From positions 1,661,852 to 1,725,851 of the forward strand of contig NW_019091419.1 of assembly GCF_001949145.1 (NCBI RefSeq): 64,000 bases of DNA, in the 5' to 3' direction. Origin of the DNA: Acanthaster planci. Lineage: Eukaryota; Echinodermata; Asteroidea; Valvatida; Acanthasteridae. The notes beneath the pieces were generated by a model. The model was not told the DNA's origin. It made no database searches and worked only from the letters and a program-made list of their open reading frames with translations. Position numbers and translations under genes: made by a program. This document shows positions 23,501-38,300 of the stretch, piece after piece (within the stretch, counting starts at the first letter, position 1; every line of letters starts with the position of its first letter).

Positions 23501-26460
23501 CCTACCCATCAGCCGTGCCCCAGCGAGGCACAGACTGTTGATTGAATGCGAACGTATGGAGGAACGCTATATTCTCGCAGGGCCCCTTTTCCTTTAGCAT
23601 AGCTAAATTTTGGATTACTGCTATCCTGGAAAGATTCTGGTTGGACTCCAGCAAACACAGATACCCCTTTACAGGAGCTAGTTCTGGGATTTAACATGAC
23701 TGTCTCTCACCAACTGAAATCCCCAAGGGTGACATTAATTTTATTAGTAGTATCAGTTGAAATCCAGACAGGAGAAGTGGACTATTACTTAAGTGAATAT
23801 CTTTGAAGCATAAGTAAACTAAACAACGAAATCAGATCAAGAGGAAAATGATGATCTCGAAATTGTTCCTATTAACAACTTCCGCGATGATGGTATCATT
23901 ATTTTGAAAACTCACAAACATAACATCGCGTTATAACACCATGCCCCCATCCGCTCTCATGCAGGTGTGGCAAGTAAATCTCAAAAGTAAAAACGAAAAC
24001 TGTCTTTTATATGCCACAAGACCTTTGTGTCAAGTGTAAAGATTTTCGTTGTAGTACCTCCATGGACAAGGAAAGAAAAGAGGACGAGGGAGGACGGACA
24101 ACGGATATGGACAAAGGATAAGGAGTGGTGGGTATGGAGTGCGTATTTGCGTAGCATTTAATTAAATAGTATTGATTAGATGTACGATGCAATAATCAAT
24201 CACTAACCACAGTATTTTAGGGATTCGTAATCCAGTCAATTTAATATAACAGAACTCTCAAATAAGAACTAAAAATCCCTTTTTTGAGGATATTATTCTA
24301 CTTTGTTCCTAACTTTAAGTAGATGCACTAGAAATTAGCTGGCTTTCTGTTTAATTTTGGTGCCACACATAGCTTAGAAACATCTGGCATTGGCTCTATT
24401 GTATTCAAACTAATGTCTACTATAACTTATTGTGTTTGCGTGATACAAGTAATTGTTACAATCTTCTTCCCTAGCAGTGCTCATTCTGTCCGTTCGGGGA
24501 ATTCAATATTTATTCTCAAATATAATCATAATCAAAAGCGACTAAAAAAAGTATGAGTAAAAATTTGTGTATCGAGAACAACACAAAAGCCAATATGTAC
24601 TTCGTTTTCAAATAAGGGATACTTCATGTGATTCAAGTTTTGTTGGCTAATACCACACCACACAGGATAAGTCATGACCGTGTAAAATCCACGCTGCATG
24701 CATTTTATGTGTGTACACCTGCTAATTTCTAAAACATATGTCTGTGGTCTCGGATCGGTGTTTATACTAATTTTATCCATCTACAGACGGCGCAAGTATT
24801 GAAATATTCATTTGAATGTGAAATAATTAATTTTTGCGCGTTCAGCTGTCACTGTGAAAATTAGATGTCTGTTGCAAATTGTGACTTGAAATACAGATTC
24901 CTCGATATTTTAGTCTTTCGGGTAAAAAAGGCGTAAAAATGCCTCTGCTGTACTGGCAGCGGTCTTCCTAAAAACAGACCTTCTGTAAAGTTGTTGCTGG
25001 CCACAGTAGTAAATAATTATGAATAAAATTTAGTTAACTGTTAATCAGTAAAAAACAATAACCTGTTACGATACACATGTGTTTTAAAGAAAGGTACAGC
25101 AAAGCATATTCTATTTGATAATTTGTTCCAACCTTCCATATACATTACCAAATTGTAAATAAGCTTTATGGATTGGCATATAGTTTTGGCAATCAATTTT
25201 CCCTTCTGACTTAAGAAATTATAAAAAAAAAATCTTGAGTAAAAAGAAATGCAAATGCTTATTGTTTTGCTTCGAGATAGCGAGACGGATCTACAATCTT
25301 TTGCTAAGGGGTTTTTCAACTTTTATTTTTATTTTTTTGGGGGAGGAGGGGGTTACTACGTGCATTTGTGGCCATTGGCGAAGTCATTTAATCTCCTTTA
25401 TAATTATAACTGTACACGCAAAATAAAACCCCTGCATGGTTGGTGCCTTTTGTCTTCCAACCTGTAGACGTTCGTCACTAAAAATAAATAAAAACAATAT
25501 TCAAATTAAAATAAAGGAAATATTGGTAATCAACTGCGGGAGCGGATTTACCACCAACTGAACCGGATCCACGTCTGAGATTTATTAAAAACAAAAAATA
25601 AATAAAAATAGACAAACAAATAAAATAGTCATGCTTAAGTGGAGTTACCAAATAGAGGATGCTTTCAGTCTTAAGGATTTCTTGAAAACGTAACTTCTTA
25701 TGGCCATAGTTCTTCATTACATTGAAAGACTTCATATTTCGCTGAACACATTCTAAGATAACAGTCATTTGCTAATTTAATTAGTTATATTTTCACTGTT
25801 AATAGTAGCATATCTCATTTGAGACCACAAATCTACCGTGAAATTAATAACTGCTCAAGTAATAATTTTGGCGTTACGTGTAAGCTTAAATTAACTGTAT
25901 TTTAAATTTCCTAGCATTTAAGAATACTAAACTACAAGCATTATAAACACTGACGCTGCATTAAGTGCTGATGCCGTCTGGCTGACATCTTATAGCCTTT
26001 AGTTAAATTTTCATTTTTTTGTCATCAAAACAAAGGTATTTATATGATTTTTGAGGATGGGTTCACAAACTCATTACACAATGATCAGAATATATAAGTT
26101 GCACTAGTTCGTTAACATTAAGAAAGAGCCACCCAAACCGATTTGTAGCAACCAAAGAGCAGTAACCTTCTAGGTTTGTCTTAAAGTCTAGTTTGTTTGT
26201 GGTTGCACCGGTCGCCAACAGTGTGCAAAATGTCAAGACGCACTTTGAGGCCCAAAACGTGTGGAACACCGGTGAGAAACAAGACGAAAATAACACAAAT
26301 AAAATGGCATTCAAAACAAAAAAAATTCTTGAGGATACAGTGGTATTTTCGATGTGCATGTATTTAGTTGTGGAGAGCAATTTTGCCAACAATCGATGTC
26401 CCATGTCTGTTATGAAAGTGGACTAGATACATGTACACAGCCAAGAGGGACATCGGCAAA
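20590..26460. other. Long intergenic stretch, no gene seen
   Basis: AT-rich DNA with a short (CA)n run at about 21239-21256, a TGACGTCA at about 22031 and A/G homopolymer runs. The ORFs are short, on both strands, with no recognisable domains. The 26460-26767 part is the 3' flank of the PKS gene, whose homologue is at 5905-6158. Confidence 0.6.
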
Positions 26461-26767
26461 CGACTTTTATGCTATCGTGCGAATCACCAAGGGCGTACTC
26501 TGACAACTTGCCGCAGACAGCCGACAAGTTGCCGACTTGCTACGTCCGTATTTGCGTCTGTGATTGCTTGTCGTCGGGGACTGTTACAAAATGTTTTTTT
26601 TGCGTCTCTCTAAGTCAATATGGAACCAGGCTTAACACGTATATGATATTCGTAAAAAGTCCCAACTCCAACTATTAGTTGCAAATTACAAATACACAGT
26701 TGGGAAGCATGTCGAGAATCAGTGTAATACATTCTTTAAAAACTCCCTTTGCTTCCACCACCATCGT

Positions 26768-29700
26768 TCACTTAGCAGGCACCTTCTTGCAGGTAACACA
26801 AATTTCCTTGACAATTTCGGTAGTGTTAGTCAGAATGTACATGTGTTTGCCAGGGAAGGTCATCTTCTTAAACGTGTGCTTCCTCGATTTCTGTTGCCCC
26901 CAGCCATCCAGTAGATCTGGTTGAGCAAAATCGTCCTGCCTCCCCGCGAGAGCTGTGATGTTGCATTGCAGTGGATTCTTATGGTTTCCGTTGTAGGCCT
27001 TAACCATTTCCATTGACGCCTCTAAGCAGGGTAACAAGCGTCGCATTAAAGCAGTGTTAGAGACGGCCTTGTCATCCATGAAACTGAACTTCACATTCGT
27101 TATTTTCACCACATTCGCAAAAAGCTTGGGGTAGTCATTAAGCGTCTTCCTCAATTTGTCAAAGGTTTCGGGCGAGATGTTGAGTTCCTCTGGATGAGGA
27201 TAGGGTAATGTCGGAGCATACCATGCACTAACGAAGAAATGATGGGGGCTGATGTTATCTTCGCTCAGAAAGAGATGAGCAACCTCAAATGCAATAAGGC
27301 TCCCCATGCTGTGGCCGAAAAGAACGAAGGGCCCGTCTGACAGATGTGGTTTGAGCTCGTTGTGAACAAGGCGTACGATATCTTTCAAGTTGGTGAGTGG
27401 CTTTTCGTCATCACGCCCTTCCCATCCCGGCAGCTGAACCATCAAAATTTGGATGCCAAATGGTAGCAACAGCTGTATCCAGTGCGTAAACAGTGAAGGT
27501 CCAGCGCCGTTTGAAGGAAAGCAGACAAGCTTTACTGCCAACGAATTTGGCACTTCACCTTCAACTACAAAGTTTTTTCGTTTTGATTCCTCGCCCTCCA
27601 AACCATCAGGTTTTTGAGAATTAGCCTTCCCAAGAATTTGTCTCGTGATGTTTGTTGAAAGTTCCTGAATGGTGTTCTTGTCGTTGAGGAGATCCAAGCC
27701 CCCAATAGTGACCTCAAACTGCTGACTTATTATCTGACTGACTTCAGCAGCCATGAGAGAATCTAAGCCAAGAGAAATGGGAGACGCGTCGTGAGGAATC
27801 TCGTCAGATAACCCAAGGTGCTGACTGAGAAGTGTGGACAAAGTTTTGACTACCATGTCCTTCGCTTTCTGGAATGGAAGTTTCGCAATTGACTGAAGAA
27901 AGTTGTTGCTATTGGCAGAAAGGTATGGGTCTCTGTCATGAAACAATTCTTTAATTATGGATACGGTTCCATGTTGTTCTCTGAAGTGCTGAGTCATGAG
28001 GCCAGGGTGCTTATCTGCCCAAAGTTTCAGATTAAAGAAACCTGAAATGCCAAACTGCGGTTGACGAACCGACAAGGCACAGCCAATAGCAGCCAGAACC
28101 TCGTTTGGGCTCATACTTCCCGCTCCCATCTTCTCCCACATTTGAACCAGATGGCTTCTAACTGCAAATCCAACATCATTAATCACACCTATCTGTACCG
28201 AAGTGGCAGGTAAATGGTGACTGTGACGATAATGAGCGAGAGCATTCAGGAAGACATTGGCAGCACAGTAACTGCCTTGTCCCGCATTGCCAATGAGAGA
28301 TACAATAGAAGAAGTCATGATGAAATGATCGAGTTTGATATCAAGCTTTTGAGTCAGCTGGTGTAGCAGAAGTGCTCCATAGGCCTTTGGAGCCATGACT
28401 CTATTCCAAGACTCTGCAGTGATATTTTGGAGGAAGCCGTCCTGGAAGACGGCGGCACAATGGAATATGCCTTTCAGAGCAGGCCAACGCCCATCCTTCA
28501 TGTTTTGCAGAGCTCTTTCAACATGACAGGCATTGGAAATATCCATCTGAATGTGCTGGATTTGCGCACCGACTTTCATTCCATTCTGAATGACCTCTTT
28601 CAAGTCGTTATTCATTTCCCCTCTTGAACCAGTATATATGTATCGAGCTCCTCTTGATATCAACCACTCTAAAAGGCGGAGACCAAATCCTCTTGTTCCT
28701 CCTGTAATGAAGTAAGACGATTGTCCATCAGCAACAAAGCAGTCATTCTCTAGAGAAGGTGGTATCAGTATCTCGGTCGATTGAACATCGATAACTTCGT
28801 TTGTAGGAATGTCCACATTCTTTGCTGCCAGAGAAGACAGTTTCTTAAGGTTGTGCGTTTCACATATCGGATGACCATCCTTAAGTCCGGAGTGAAACAT
28901 TTTCCAGAGTTCTGACAAAGTATTTGAAATCTCAGCACTGGATAATCCATCTACTGCTGATGGGAGATCAGTATCGAACGTAACAACCTTCACCTTTGAA
29001 GGGAGCACAGAAAGTCTTCCTTTGTATCCTTGTCTCTGCATTATCACAACGGTAGCGTTTCTTCTCAACTTTGGTTTTAGCGAATGCAGTGCATGATCCA
29101 AGGAGGATTCTGTCAGAGACAGAAATAACACGTCAACGGATGCATCAACCAACTCATTCAGGAACTTGACAGATATCCCCGTATGAGATAAATCACGATC
29201 ATCAAGACCATCTTTCAACAGGAATACTTTAGCTCCCATTTTAGTTGATAGGTGCATAGTTGCAAGACTACAAGTGTCAAGAGAATCAACTCTGAAACTG
29301 ATACACATCCCTGCAGATATTGGTACACTCTGCTTGAAGAAGATGGCCGTTGGAAGGTAATCGTTGACGATACTGACTGCCTCGCTCGCCGTGAGATGGG
29401 AAGGCACTTCTGTTAAACCTTTTGAGGGAGATGTCATGACGGCCTGAATTTCATAAGAAGAAGTAAGTCCTAAGTATAAACCAGGAACATCTTTGGAAAC
29501 TGATCCGTTGACATTACCAGCGTAGACAAATATGCACGATCCCGACTGCCCGCCCTCATTTTGTGAAGGAGATGGGTTTTCTTTGTGCTCCTTGTAAACG
29601 CTGAAAGCGTCGACTTTCACCAAAGTATGCTTCAAGTCACTCTGATTACACTCCTTTGGATGAGCTTTTTGGATGAACATACGAGTGCGATCAGATAAAA

Positions 29701-32331
29701 TCTGTTGGCTAACTGACCAGAATCTTGCTGGCACAACTCCAGAAACTTTAGAGAGATTTTTCTTTAACAGGCGAGGTGAAAAGAGGTGCCATGTGGTATC
29801 GTTGTGGTTGTTTGTGGTCATTGCGCTTCGTATAGCGATTACATCTTCAGCTCTTGTGTAAAAATCCTCATTGTAAATAACTTCCTTTGCAAGCTGGGCG
29901 CACTCTGTGCTGCTGTTGGTCACCGGCAAGTCAAAGGAAAACATTCGATTCAAAGGTTCCTCGTGCAGTACAGTCACGGAAACAGAATTTAATATCTCTG
30001 CGAATGGATTGACATTGTCCTTGTCTTTTGCACAAAGCGCGCCCTTTGTGAAGAGTAGAAACTTGACCTTCAACCTCTCCTTTTGCAAGGCTTGGTGGAC
30101 GTAATAGCAAAACAGAGTACCTTCTTCGCATTCCTCAAACTCACTTCTCGACATGATTGATCCAGAATCCAAATCAATTTCAGACGCTTCCGTTTTCATC
30201 ATGATGAGGAGTGCATCAGTATCTTGATTGGCAGCGACAACATTAGTGGCTAGTTGCAAAGCTTCAGGTTTTTTTGCATCTACTACAGTTACATCAAAGA
30301 CCTCTTCTTTCATCAAGGACCCGATTAAGGACGAACTAATGTCTGTGTCATCTGGGAAGATAATTATCTTCCTCTTGGCTGTTCGGAGTTCAGCTGGCTC
30401 ATTTGTAATTGCTAGAGACCCAACATTTTTCCAAGCTACGCTCCAAACCTGAGGCTCCACTCTGTCAGTTTGAATGGTTTCAAATGCAAGTTGCCTAACT
30501 GAGCAAAATACTTTCTTTGTGTTTGCGTCTGCCACATCAATATCGCAACGGGGCTCATCATTTCCGCTGATCTTCATGTGAATATATACAAGCGGTGAGG
30601 CAGGTCCAGAGAGGGTAAATGTCTTGATGCTTCTAGGAACCCTGTAGACGGTTTGGGGAGATTTACCGAGCAATCCCTCTGCCGCTTCTGCTGCTACCAA
30701 AAGAAGAACAGCAAAGGCTTGCAAGAAGCTATCCATAAAAGCTGGGTGGTACACGTAATGATGGAATTCTCTCTGAACACTAACAGGAGCCTCTGCATAC
30801 AGTAGACATTCTCTAAAATCCCCCGACATTGATATCTTCTGAACACCTCTGAACGTAGGTCCCAACTCAAAGCCTGAACTTTTTGCCTTCGCGTAAAAGT
30901 CCTCAAATGAATTGGTTATTTCACACCTTTTGAGGATACTTTTTACGTCAATCGTGTCACCTGATGTCTTCAACTTACTCAGATTGGCTGAGGGGGGAAT
31001 GATATTGAGATGGCAGTGCTGGGTCCAAGTGTGTCTGAAAACGTTATGACTCCTTAGTGTGAAGAGAAATTGATCTGGTGCCTTCTCCTCAACTGTTGTC
31101 TCAAGGCAGCCCTCTGCGTTTGGGGCAAACATAAACCGATCAAACATCAGCCCACTGAGAACTACTGGGTAGCGTTTGCCATTCAGTGATTGAGCGGCTG
31201 CAAGAGCAGTCTCAGTGTAAGCAGCAGCAGGGACAACTACGGCACCTTGCAGGACGTGATCTTTCACCCAGGGTACCCGAGACGCGTCCAGGTCAGCGCG
31301 CCAAATCTTCACCGGACTTCCTCGCAGATAGAAGCTTTCCAACTGTCTTCCAAGAAGCATGTGTTGACCCACCGAAACAGGAAAGAGAATCTCTTCCCTC
31401 GCTGAATGAGAAAGGTCAAGGCATTTTTCTCGCTGCCACGGGTAATGTGGAATCGACATAACTCGACGAACAGTGGAATCGAACAGACTGTGAAACTTCG
31501 TGGGTATACCATTTACATGAAGCTGTATCTGTGACAAGAGCAGATTCTCGGAATCTTTGGCTACCATGCTGGTGTCTCTTGGCCTTAGTAGAGATTTAGT
31601 CATGATGAATTTTTTATCTGGAGTCTGAATGTCATCTAAAGTGTCTCGAATTGCTGGTAAGAGTGATGGATGAGGACCTATTTCGACAAACACTCGATAA
31701 CCATCTTTAGTTAGATTCTGAATGGCGTTCATAAAGGAGACCTGGTATCTTACATTTCGAAACCAGTAGTCTGGTGAATGAGCCTCCTCGGACGTCAAAT
31801 ACCGTTTTGTAACGGTGGACATCATTGGAATCGTGCGTCTCTTCTCTGCTGAGTTTTGTACATTAAGGAACTTACCTACTTTCTTGACAAACGTGTGCTT
31901 TACCACTTCTTGCTGTTTGCTGTGGAAGGCATTGTTTACCTTAAGCACTACGCATTTAATATCATCTGATTTCATTTCGTTAGCTAAACCCTCAATCGCG
32001 GTATTCTCACCAGAGAAGACTATTTGACCTGGGCTATTGATAGCCGCTACATCAAGCATTTTTCCATGCTTGCTTCCTTTAACATACTGGAGAGCTTCCT
32101 CAACGCGTTGTAAGACAGCCACCATCTTCCCAGAGCCACTAGTTTTGCGAAGTTCCCTTCCTCTGCGGTAGATCAGTTTCACTGCGTGCTCCAGGCTGAG
32201 GAAACCTGCTGCGTAGGCTGCTGCAACCTCACCCACACTGTGCCCGACCACTGCGTCCGGAACCACACCACGCAACCTCCAAAGATCTAGAAGACCTATT
32301 GCAACCGCAAACAGGCAGGGCTGGCTGACTT
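26768..32331 (-). CDS. PKS coding exon 4: rest of AT through TE
   Basis: This 5,564-base exon follows an acceptor (cttcaccatag). Its first two bases complete Glu612. It encodes residues 613-2465: AT active site onward, DH, a long spacer, degenerate ER, KR, ACP and TE; the stop TGA is at 26768-26770. In the ER region the alignable helix-loop reads VPSHLTASEAVSIVNDYLPT, but where active enzymes have the GGVGxA nucleotide loop this protein has VDSLDTCSLA (about residues 1626-1635), so NADPH binding is not expected. The TE block (CFPSNGAGPSLFTHW, QLPGWEGRDDEKP, FGHSMGSLIAFEVA) resembles stand-alone type-II thioesterases of the OLAH kind rather than the FAS TE, which carries GYSYG. Confidence 0.94.
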
Positions 32332-35300
32332 CTATGGTGAAGACAAAATATAAAATTGATTATCAGTTTGACACTTTGGTATTATTTTGTGAGACAGATT
32401 CTGGAACGTTTGCTTTGCTGAACAAAAACTATATCGAAAAACTCTTTACCAGTTTGTTGTATTCTATCACTGTCCTTTTCGTCAGAGAGCATGCTGACCA
32501 GAGACCACTTAGCCCCGCAGCTCTGAAGTAACTTGTCAATAATCTGCAGAATTAATCAATATTACCTGAAAGAATTTATATCCAAGCAGTGAAACTAGTT
32601 CGTGTGTTCTGTGGTGTAAAAGCACAGTACGTACATGATGTTACATAAGAGTGGCTGAATCCACGTACGCAGCGCACCCCTCACGCTTTTAACCCTCAAC
32701 GCTGTTGTGTGATTGTTGCGCAGAGGCCATTGGCGCAAGCTGAACGATCTGCTCACCTTTATCTTTGATGCAAATGCCGGTTGTGAATACATCAGCTCTC
32801 TCGCCATGCCCCACCACTGAGTCCCCATACCAGAAAACACAAACACGATTTGCTGTTCTGCGCCAGGGGCTGACGGAGCCACACCTTCAGTAGATTGAGA
32901 CGACGCCAGCTGGGTTTCTTCGGAGAGTTTCATTCGAAGTTGATGGATTGCATCTTGCTTAGAGTCGACTGCAAATCCTAATCGATGAGTGTGGTGCTGA
33001 TAACGGCAGGCAGCCGTATATAAGCACGAGTAGAAAGTGGTGTCTGTCACTTGTTGATCTTCCGAAAGAAAGTTGAGCCAGTCTTTGACTTTCTGTCGGA
33101 GGGCATCAGAGCTGGTTGCGGAAAGAAGGAGACAACTCAAGCGTGGGCCTTTCATTTGAAAATGACCGTTCACGTGGTAACTGAAACACCCCTCGAGAAC
33201 AAGGTTAGCATTCGCTCCTCCGAAGCCAAAGGAACTACAACAGGATAGAAGCCGGCCTTCTTTATCCGGCCAAGGTATCAGCGCAGAAGGAACGTTGATT
33301 TTAAGTGCTTTGAAGTCAACATTCTTACTTGGTGTTTTGAAGTGCACGACGGGTGGAATCTTTCGTTGGTACAGGCACAGAGCAGTCTTGATAATGCCAG
33401 CCACTCCTGCCGCGCCCTCAGAGTGGCCCACATTAGATTTGACAGACCCAATGTAGAGTGGAGGATGTTCAGGCCCTCTCCTTTGTCCCAAAGCTTCACC
33501 CAAAGCCCCAGCTTCTGTAGTGTCGCCGACACGTGTTCCTGTACCATGAGCCTCTGCATAGACAATCTGAAGGGGATCTACCCTTGCGTTGCGACAGGCG
33601 CGGTTCACCAAATCAACCTGTGCATCAAAACTTGGGTTTGCAATGCCCGGTGTTCGGCCATCGTTGCTCAGTGCACCTCCTCGCAAGATAGCGTAAATAC
33701 GATCGCCATCTCTCTGAGCCACAGGAAGAGGTTTCAGAACCAAAACTCCAGCACCTTCGCTTCGGGAATATCCATCAGCTGCCTGGTCAAAACTTTTGCA
33801 TTTTCCGTCTGCAGACAACATTCCAGCCTGACAAAACCCAACAGTGGTGACAGGCGTAAGAATTAAGTTGACCCCGCCAGCAAGAGCCATTGAACAGGAT
33901 TTCTGTTTCAGCGCCTCACACGCCAAATAGATTGAATAGAGGGATGAAGAACAAGCTGTGTCCACTGAGAAACTGGGCCCACGGAGGTCAAACTCGTAGG
34001 AGATACGATTGGATACCATGCATGAGTTGGTGCCAGAGTTAGAGTACTGATTTATGTTGTGATACGGCTTACAGGTGAGTGATAAGTACTCTTGTGCTGT
34101 TACGCCCATGTAGACACCAGTGTTAGAGCCCCGAAGAGAGGAAGCTGGTATCCCGGCATTCTCGAGAGCCTCCCAGGTGACTTCAAGAAGCAGTCTAACT
34201 TGTGGATCAAGATGACTCGCTTCGTCTGCAAGTCATAAACAAAGAAGGTTTCAAAGCCCTGTAAAAACAGTTACTCTATGTGTTTGCACTATGGATAAAC
34301 TCAAGAAACGTTCCTCTTACTGCTAAATCCACTCCCTTATGTGTATGGTAAATGTAAGGTTTAATGTTCTATAATCTCTGTTTTTCCAGTCCATGGTCGA
34401 AGAGGGCTAATGAACGATTGATGACAATATTTCAAGGAAGTATTTTTGCTCTGAAAAATATGTTGAAATATCGCAGTGTTAGTTCTGCGTTAGCTCAAAA
34501 TTGTTTTTATTATCACATAACATTTAAAAATACAAACTTTAATTTTAACAGGCATGAAGGAAACCCTGGCGATAATTACATGTTTTCAATAGGTGACAAG
34601 ACCAGCATCGGAAATAAACATGAAAAAAGTCAACGTTTTCTTGTTTATGGTAAAAAAGGTCCCAAATCGTTTGTGTATTAACGGTATGCAAGTTACTCCG
34701 TACCGTAATTGGGAGACACAGAGAGTAAGCACACTCGACTTGTAAGTGTGCATAAGTGCCTGTAAGGATGTATACACGTGCCGCAGCGATAATTGTGTCC
34801 TAGTTCTCTTTACCAATTGCTTGATTCTTCAAGTTTATCTGGCCTAATTGTTGCATTTTAGAGATGAAGGAAAACATGCCCCAATCTTGTGCCCCAACCC
34901 CAATGGTTGTGACAGAAATGCCCAAAAAACTTGGACGTGGTGTTCTTGAGATTTGCAAAGACAAAAAAAAAAAAAACCGATACGCGTTCTGGACATTTTT
35001 GTTAACACAACGAAGGCAGTTTCAAAACTTCCCCGTGGTTGCTGATCTGCCAAAAACATTTCCGGAAGATTGCTTTGATGAATTATGCATCTTGCAGAGG
35101 CAACTCGGGTGACGGGAATTAGTGGAAGCAAACTATGGCGAATACCCACAAAGAGCTCCCTCCGTCCCATTGTGTTGGCTCAGGGATCGTGCCACTGGCA
35201 GAACGCTCATATAGCGATACTTCCAAGTACAGCGAGTCCCCCAACACTACGGCGGCGACACCATGATCCTTAACAGCAGGTATCGTGCAGTCATCCTCGA

Positions 35301-38300
35301 CATCAATGAGTGGATCATTGCTGCCATATTGATCGTATCAATCGAAACTTTCACTCGACACATTTATCACTAAATTAGCGACAAAATTTGATCAAACACA
35401 CGGAAATCTGAAACAAGCTCACACAAGCATGGCCACCCAAATAGATACAAACCAGTGGATGTGATGCCGCTACACTAACCGGCTTATTTTTGGCATTGTT
35501 TTGATTGTTGTCAAACGAGAGTGCATGTACATGGTATGCACATGTGTAATCCTATGTGGTTTTCTCAAGTACCACAACAGCATTCAACGATTTCTATGTC
35601 TTTTATCTCGAAGCATATGCTATCACAATTACTCTGACTGAAAATAGCAATACTTAATAATCTGCAAGATCATATAAAGAATTGTTTAAATCATATATTA
35701 ACTAATCTTAACTGGTTTCACTAGACGCATCGGGACCACATGAATCAAGTGTTGCTTGTGGCTATATGCATACTGCATATTATGCCTGCTGCAGCAGGCA
35801 TATGCCCCAAATTGGTCCAATTGTTCTTGTCCTCGTTTTCGGTCGATGTGCCGATTGTAATTCTGTTATTCGGTAACCAATCTCCCAACACTTCTCGGAT
35901 CTCTAATTCTGTCTGCATTCAGACAAAGGGACACCTTTTCCACACCGTCAGAAAATAAAATGATGAATTTTACTGATCATTATATTCTATTAATGGAAGT
36001 AACATATCTTTCCAATCTCCGTGGACAAATTAAGACTACCTTCGCGTAAAATGGTTCGACAGTAATGTAATGATAGGCCATCTTTTAAGATCCGCTTAAA
36101 TCCGCTTAAGTCCGCCTGAATGATTAGTTTCAGGACGCATAGGCAAGGAACACGTGCAGAGAGAGTACAAAAGCAACTGTCTCAAATTATTTACACGTCA
36201 ACTTTTGGGGCTTCAAATGTCCAGGTTTGATTACAATTCAATGATTCAAATCCTTTATTCCTTTACTTTCTTTACATTTTTTTCCATTTTCCCCTAATGC
36301 CAGGCCGGTGTGCGGCTGTGGAGTTGGCCTTCCAGACAGCTTCTAACAATGCATAATGTGTGAAGTCAAGATCGAAACCTACCGTAAAGCATACGAGTCG
36401 CTACACAAAGAAACAGCTGAAGTACGTTTACTGTGTACGGTTCACGTGAAACTTTCACAATAAAGGTGGTTAATAAACACGTGAACATCACTCATCTGTG
36501 ATTTGCTATGACCACAGTAACCACCAAGTTGGGTCAGACACTATGAAATACTACATTGAGATGGTAAGTAGACTACAAATCAGCTATAACAAAGTCTAAA
36601 GTTAGTTTTGTAGCGATATTTCGATGGCAAAATACTCACTCGATGGTGCCCACACTGGCCAGGGAGAGTACACTCGTGTACAATCTAAAAACTCCCGGGT
36701 TAGATTGACCCAGAACTGGGTCCCATTCGGCGAGACCTTTTTCTGGGTCAAAATATAATCCGCTTTCGGGGTCATATTTCACCCTTTTGGGGTCATAATC
36801 TGACCTGGAAAAGGGTCGTGCCGAATGGGACCCAATTCTGGGCCTATCTGACCCTAGGAGTTTTTAGAGGGCACCGCACTATCTTCGCGGCTATTAGTAA
36901 TACATTTCTAAGGGCTGGGCGACGTGCAAAATAAACTACGGTAACCCCTAAAGCACGTTTCCCCACAGTAATATTACCAAATTTTTATATTCAGTTGATA
37001 AAATTAGAATAAATGTGAAGAGTCGAGTTGGCATAGTGATTCTTTTCCAGCCTTCCATCTCCGCGCTCCGGGTTCGAATCCCGGCTCGGTTCATATGTGG
37101 GTCTGGTTTTCCTGCCCCTAACTGATTCTGTTGGTTTTACCCTGAATATTCCTCTATGGTTTTCCTCCCACCTCTAAAACTGTAACTGCTTTTCATTGTG
37201 CCCATGTCTTACACCCTGTACTGGCAGTTCCCAGTAGGGCCAACGCGCCTATGAATGTAACATGAAAGTTCCCTGAATCGTCCAAAAGTTGGAATTTTCT
37301 GATTTAGTGTTTCGGAGAGTACTGTTAATAACTGTTGCATGTTTCGGTGGTTGCATAAGTGTTAACATACCTACTGACAAGACCTTAAGAATCACTGCGC
37401 GAAACAAAGTACGTGTATTTCCATTTACAAAACTTTTTTTAAAGAAAATACTGTTTCATACAGTGGTTTGGAACTCTTGTCAGAGGTATACTAGCATGCA
37501 TGTAACCTCACAAACATTTTATGCTATAAACGAGGCATTCATTAAAGTTACAAGAAAACGGTAGTAATTTTAGCTTTGATAATCTTGCATTGAACTTCCT
37601 CCTGAAAGCAACGTAGGCAACATTAACGAATCACTTGTTTAAATAGTTAACAAGCAAACTGGATATGGTATGTTGTTTGATTCAGTTCTTAAGAAACCTT
37701 CTAATGGAGACAAACAGTGAATGTAAGGATAGTCTTCTCAAAATGATTCAGCAATACATGCATGTAGGACAATTCTTCAATAGCAATGCATTTGCATTAA
37801 TTCTATCCTACGCTTTCACAAAGTTCCGCAATAATGAAACAAGTTGAGTACCAGTTCCGCATCAGTCAACTTCCCAAAATCATGTCGGCTCATCCCATTG
37901 ATTGATTTGGGCACAAAGTGTAGAACATTTGCATTTTTGCGCAGAAGTCTCATCATACAACATGAAAATGTATCGTTCTATCAGTAATTTCAGACTATGA
38001 CTCAATTGTACTTTATTTATAGCCTTGTATGCACTTTTAAAAGTTGTATTCGATTAACTTCCTGTAATGTTTCCAAAACCTTTACTGTACATACACTTTT
38101 GTTTCGTCGGTTTCACTTACTGTTAACAGTTTATTTAGGAATTTGTAGGGTCCAACAGGTCCAGCGCCTGCATGTAGGATGTACAGCAATGTATTCCTCC
38201 ATGAAAAGGTTATATCTTATATTTAGAGAGACCATTAGAGATTTGGTAGATAGGCCTGTTCAATATCCATTAGTAATAATGAATCAAATTATAAGGAATA

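Noticed and set aside
33342-33866. 174-codon plus-strand ORF
   Set aside because: It lies opposite the KS-coding exon, whose motifs prove the minus strand is coding; it is a shadow frame.
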